Below are positions 61,881 to 64,000 of a stretch of DNA of 64,000 nt, in pieces; the first letter of the stretch is position 1; every line of letters starts with the position of its first letter. The notes beneath the pieces were generated by a model. The model saw nothing but the letters and a program-made list of their open reading frames with translations. It did not search any database and was not told where the DNA came from. This DNA is from Fimbriimonadaceae bacterium (GTDB lineage Bacteria > Armatimonadota > Fimbriimonadia > Fimbriimonadales > Fimbriimonadaceae), in the NCBI GenBank assembly GCA_019454125.1, contig CP075365.1, positions 1,978,218-2,042,217 on the forward strand, written 5' to 3'. Made by a program: the position numbers and the translations under genes.

Positions 61881-61943
61881 GATACCCTATGGACGGGACT
61901 TTCGTGCCGAAACGTTCGAGCCTGGTACGCTTCCGATTCTTAC

Positions 61944-63464
61944 ATGCTGCCCGGGGCCCTATCTCCTCCGCAAGACGCCGCCCCGCCCGCCGTCCAGGCG
62001 CAGCAACGGCCAGAGTCCGCCTTCCCCGGCGGCCTTAAGGTCAAGTTCGATTCCAGCACTTACGACCCGACGACGGGCAAGCTCGTCTTCTCCGGGCGGG
62101 TCGAGGCCCGCTACGACCTGACCACCATCACGAGCGAACAGCTCACCCTGGACGTCGAGGGCCGGCAGGGCACGGCCGAGGGCGGGGTCGTGGTGACAGA
62201 CCCGGAGGGCACGATCCAAAGCGCCCGCCTGGAGTTCGATTGGGAGCGCCGCACCGGAGTCGCCATGGACGTGAAGCTGCAAGCGGACAACGTCCGAATC
62301 GAGGCGCGCAGGATCGACGTGCGGCCCGAGACTTGGGAGCTGACCGACGCCTCGGGGGCGCTGGCCCGGAGCGACAAGCCACCCGTCTCCTTCACCGCCG
62401 CCACCGTGACCTTGCGGCCCGGTCGCGACGGGGTCGCCCGCCACGTCTACCTGCGCGTCCTGGGGGCGAAGATCGGCCCGGTCCCGCGGGTCGCCTTCAG
62501 CCTGCGCAAGCGGGTGCGCGGCATCGGCATCCCTTCCTTGACCAACCGGAAGGGGCTCGGACTCGGCGTCACCTGGGGGCCGTCCTTGGCTCTGGGCGAC
62601 CAGGCCGCGGCAATCGCGTCCTTCGACTCGTTTCCGCGCCAAGCGCCCGGTTACAGCCTGGAGATCGCGTACAGCCCGCTCGACCCGGAGTCAGACTCGC
62701 TGATCCAACCGCGCAGCGACTTGGGCGAGCGGTTCTCGGACGGGTGGTTCGACAACATCGCCGTCGCCTCGCCCCAAGACGAGCGCTCTAATATCGGCAA
62801 AAGACGCAGGTCCGTCTCCGTCGGAACGGGCTGGAACCGGGCGACCCAGGCGCGACCGAACGACGCCCTCAACGTCACCAAGCAGCTGGAGATCGTCGGC
62901 GAGGCGGGCGAGCAGATCGGTGGGCTGGGAGTCTACGGCAACCTCCGCATCCAGAGCATCCGCCCGAACCCGCGCGAGAACTTCATCGAGCGGGCCTTGG
63001 GCCTGGTCACCGTCGCCGCGCCGACCGTGAATCTGGGCCGCGACCTGTTGCTCGTCACCCGGGCCGACCTCTTTGGGACCGCCAGCGAGAAGAACACCTT
63101 TGCCTGGGTCCGGGGCCTTGCCGGGCTCACATGGGAGCCCATCGAGGGCTTGACGGCAGGCGTCGCCTACACCAGGGGGACGAGCGCGGGCACGCCGGAC
63201 TTCCTTTTCGACCCGCTGGTCAGTCGGGAGGCGTTCCACGTCCGCTTCGACTACGTCCGCGGCCCGTACACCCTCCGCTACCTGACGAAGTACGACTTCG
63301 ACCGGAAGAACTGGTACGACCGAGAGTACGAGATCGCCCTCGTCGCCCAAGTGGTCGAACCGTTCATTCTATTCAGGAGCTTTCCGAGCGACACCCGCTT
63401 CGGAGTCCGGTTCCGGCTCGACAGCTTTGTGGACCGGCTCCAGCGTCGCCGCCAGAGCCGGTGA
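61944..63464 (+). CDS. LptD/OstA-like outer-membrane assembly protein
   Basis: A 506-residue protein. Residues about 30-180 resemble the OstA/LptA beta-jellyroll (FDSSTYDPTTGKLVFSGRVEARYDL, QLTLDVEGRQGTAEGGVVVTDPEG, LQADNVRIEARRIDV in parts). The rest is a beta-barrel-like region with alternating hydrophobic residues and aromatic girdles (PYTLRYLTKYDFDRKNWYDREYEIALV) ending in a Phe-rich strand and Arg-rich tail. This fits transport of lipopolysaccharide or another lipid to an outer membrane. The first 25 residues contain no obvious signal peptide, which is odd for such a protein. Confidence 0.65.
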   Translation: MLPGALSPPQDAAPPAVQAQQRPESAFPGGLKVKFDSSTYDPTTGKLVFSGRVEARYDLTTITSEQLTLDVEGRQGTAEGGVVVTDPEGTIQSARLEFDWERRTGVAMDVKLQADNVRIEARRIDVRPETWELTDASGALARSDKPPVSFTAATVTLRPGRDGVARHVYLRVLGAKIGPVPRVAFSLRKRVRGIGIPSLTNRKGLGLGVTWGPSLALGDQAAAIASFDSFPRQAPGYSLEIAYSPLDPESDSLIQPRSDLGERFSDGWFDNIAVASPQDERSNIGKRRRSVSVGTGWNRATQARPNDALNVTKQLEIVGEAGEQIGGLGVYGNLRIQSIRPNPRENFIERALGLVTVAAPTVNLGRDLLLVTRADLFGTASEKNTFAWVRGLAGLTWEPIEGLTAGVAYTRGTSAGTPDFLFDPLVSREAFHVRFDYVRGPYTLRYLTKYDFDRKNWYDREYEIALVAQVVEPFILFRSFPSDTRFGVRFRLDSFVDRLQRRRQSR

Positions 63465-63479
63465 CCCCAAGAGGGGCTC

Positions 63480-63689
63480 CTAAGCCGCTTTGGACTTGTC
63501 TGCGACGCTGCACCCGACGACCCGGTCTAACCGGAACTCGCCAAGATCGGTGATGAGGCACGGCCCAAAGTGGGGGACGAAGCTGACGTCGTACACCTCG
63601 GCCAAGTGAACGGCCTCTCGGCCGGCCCGGTCGCGGTAGGTGAGGTTGACATAGCTGCCGACAAAAGTTTTAGCTTCAGAGGAAAGCAT
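63480..63689 (-). CDS. Small conserved-looking hypothetical protein
   Basis: A 69-residue soluble protein, FVGSYVNLTYRDRAGREAV, LAEVYDVSFVPHFGPCLITD and LGEFRLDRVVGCSV, with an SH3-like or Tudor-like short beta-barrel pattern (GxxVxLTYxD). Two cysteines are present. I do not recognise the family. It is convergent with the LptD-like gene (16 nt between stop codons) and divergent from the debranching-enzyme gene. Coding is supported by its codon use and well-formed beta pattern. Confidence 0.55.
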   Translation of the reverse strand: MLSSEAKTFVGSYVNLTYRDRAGREAVHLAEVYDVSFVPHFGPCLITDLGEFRLDRVVGCSVADKSKAA

Positions 63690-63825
63690 AGGGTCCGCCT
63701 AATCAAGGTACGACGGGGGTCGAGCCCTCGCCTAGTCCCTTTCTTCCCGACCTCGACCGGGCCCCCGACCGTAGCTCTACATGTTTGGCCTCAGTCCAGC
63801 GAGTTAACGGGCCCCCGTCCGCCAG

Positions 63826-63831
63826 TAGAAT
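63826..63831 (+). promoter_or_regulatory. -10 element TAGAAT before the debranching-enzyme gene
   Basis: The same hexamer as at 51278. It ends 9 nt before the ATG at 63841. Here a purine-rich GGAGGGG lies in the gap, so this start may use a short leader with a ribosome-binding site. Confidence 0.4.
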
Positions 63832-63840
63832 GGAGGGGAG

Positions 63841-64000
63841 ATGGCTTACCGGCTGGAGGGCGCACGGTGCCGCGACTTTTCGCAATCGTCCCGCACGGAG
63901 TGGCTGCTGACGAACGGGCTCGGCGGATACGCGATGGGCACGGTCAGCGGAGCGAACTCGCGTCGGTACCACGGACACTTGGTGGCCGCGATCCGGCCCC
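63841..64000 (+). CDS. Glycogen debranching enzyme-type protein, N-terminal fragment
   Basis: Only the first 53 codons are in the window. The segment EWLLTNGLGGYAMGTVSG followed by NSRRYHGHLVAA is the signature of the N-terminal domain of amylo-alpha-1,6-glucosidase (GDE_N) proteins, which cleave branch points of glycogen-like glucans. TAGAAT lies 9 nt before the ATG, overlapping a GGAGGGG stretch that could serve as ribosome-binding site, so promoter and RBS readings both apply. Truncated at the right edge. Confidence 0.88.
   Translation, partial: MAYRLEGARCRDFSQSSRTEWLLTNGLGGYAMGTVSGANSRRYHGHLVAAIRP

Noticed and set aside
1-64000. tRNA, rRNA, CRISPR, insertion sequence or attachment-site candidates.
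   Set aside because: No cloverleaf with a GGTTCGAATCC-like T arm, no rRNA core sequences, no regularly spaced repeats and no transposase or integrase motifs were seen.

Overview
This is a GC-rich (roughly two-thirds G+C), gene-dense bacterial chromosome segment with no phage, insertion sequence, CRISPR array, rRNA or tRNA that I can recognise. Peptidoglycan genes with a meso-diaminopimelate-type MurE, an LptD/OstA-like outer-membrane protein, flagellar hook genes and many short secreted proteins of unknown family point to a flagellated diderm. The gene mix and style look most like Armatimonadota (Fimbriimonas-type). That placement is inference from general resemblance, not from a marker-gene tree.

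Region by region. (1) 1-10988, minus strand: a division and cell wall (dcw) operon reading mraZ-rsmH-ftsL-ftsI-murE-murF-mraY-murD-ftsW-murG-murC, with murC cut by the window edge. Almost every junction is a stop/start overlap (ATGA, GTGA or TTGA). (2) 10989-11700: the operon's upstream region, with two clusters of GTGG-type direct repeats resembling MraZ operators, a strong minus-strand terminator, and a 35-codon membrane-protein ORF that feeds into it. (3) 11701-19405: secreted proteins of unknown function, MscL, a triple YHS-like metal-binding protein, an RfbD-type reductase, a PQQGKP-repeat secreted protein, a quinate 5-dehydrogenase-type protein and RidA. (4) 19485-23538, minus: a flagellar hook block fliK-flgD-TIGR02530-flgE. 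(5) 23742-29381, plus: a GH42-like protein with disordered tails, Era carrying an in-frame repeat insertion, and a GT4 glycosyltransferase. (6) 29418-30701: a low-GC island holding a two-TM Nudix protein that resembles effectors of nucleotide-signal defence systems. (7) 30708-46960: murB-tsaB, transporters, hydrolases, NadE, acylphosphatase, an aspartase/fumarase, oxidoreductases and a beta-propeller phosphoesterase. (8) 47103-54751: pyruvate phosphate dikinase, aquaporin, a DinB-like protein, an ECF sigma/anti-sigma (DUF4349) pair and ribosomal protein S4. (9) 54817-64000: a lipoprotein-secreted protein-trpA-hisC operon, two TrkA-type proteins, a second ECF sigma/anti-sigma/membrane operon, the LptD-like protein, and the start of a glycogen-debranching-type enzyme.

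Two features of gene organisation run through the window. First, genes that open transcription units repeatedly have a TANNNT or CATACT hexamer 6-10 nt before the start codon and no Shine-Dalgarno sequence, which suggests frequent leaderless transcription. Second, several convergent gene pairs share their stop codons in CTAG or CTAA with no terminator between them. The most unusual single locus is the orphan 2TM-Nudix gene in its low-GC island.
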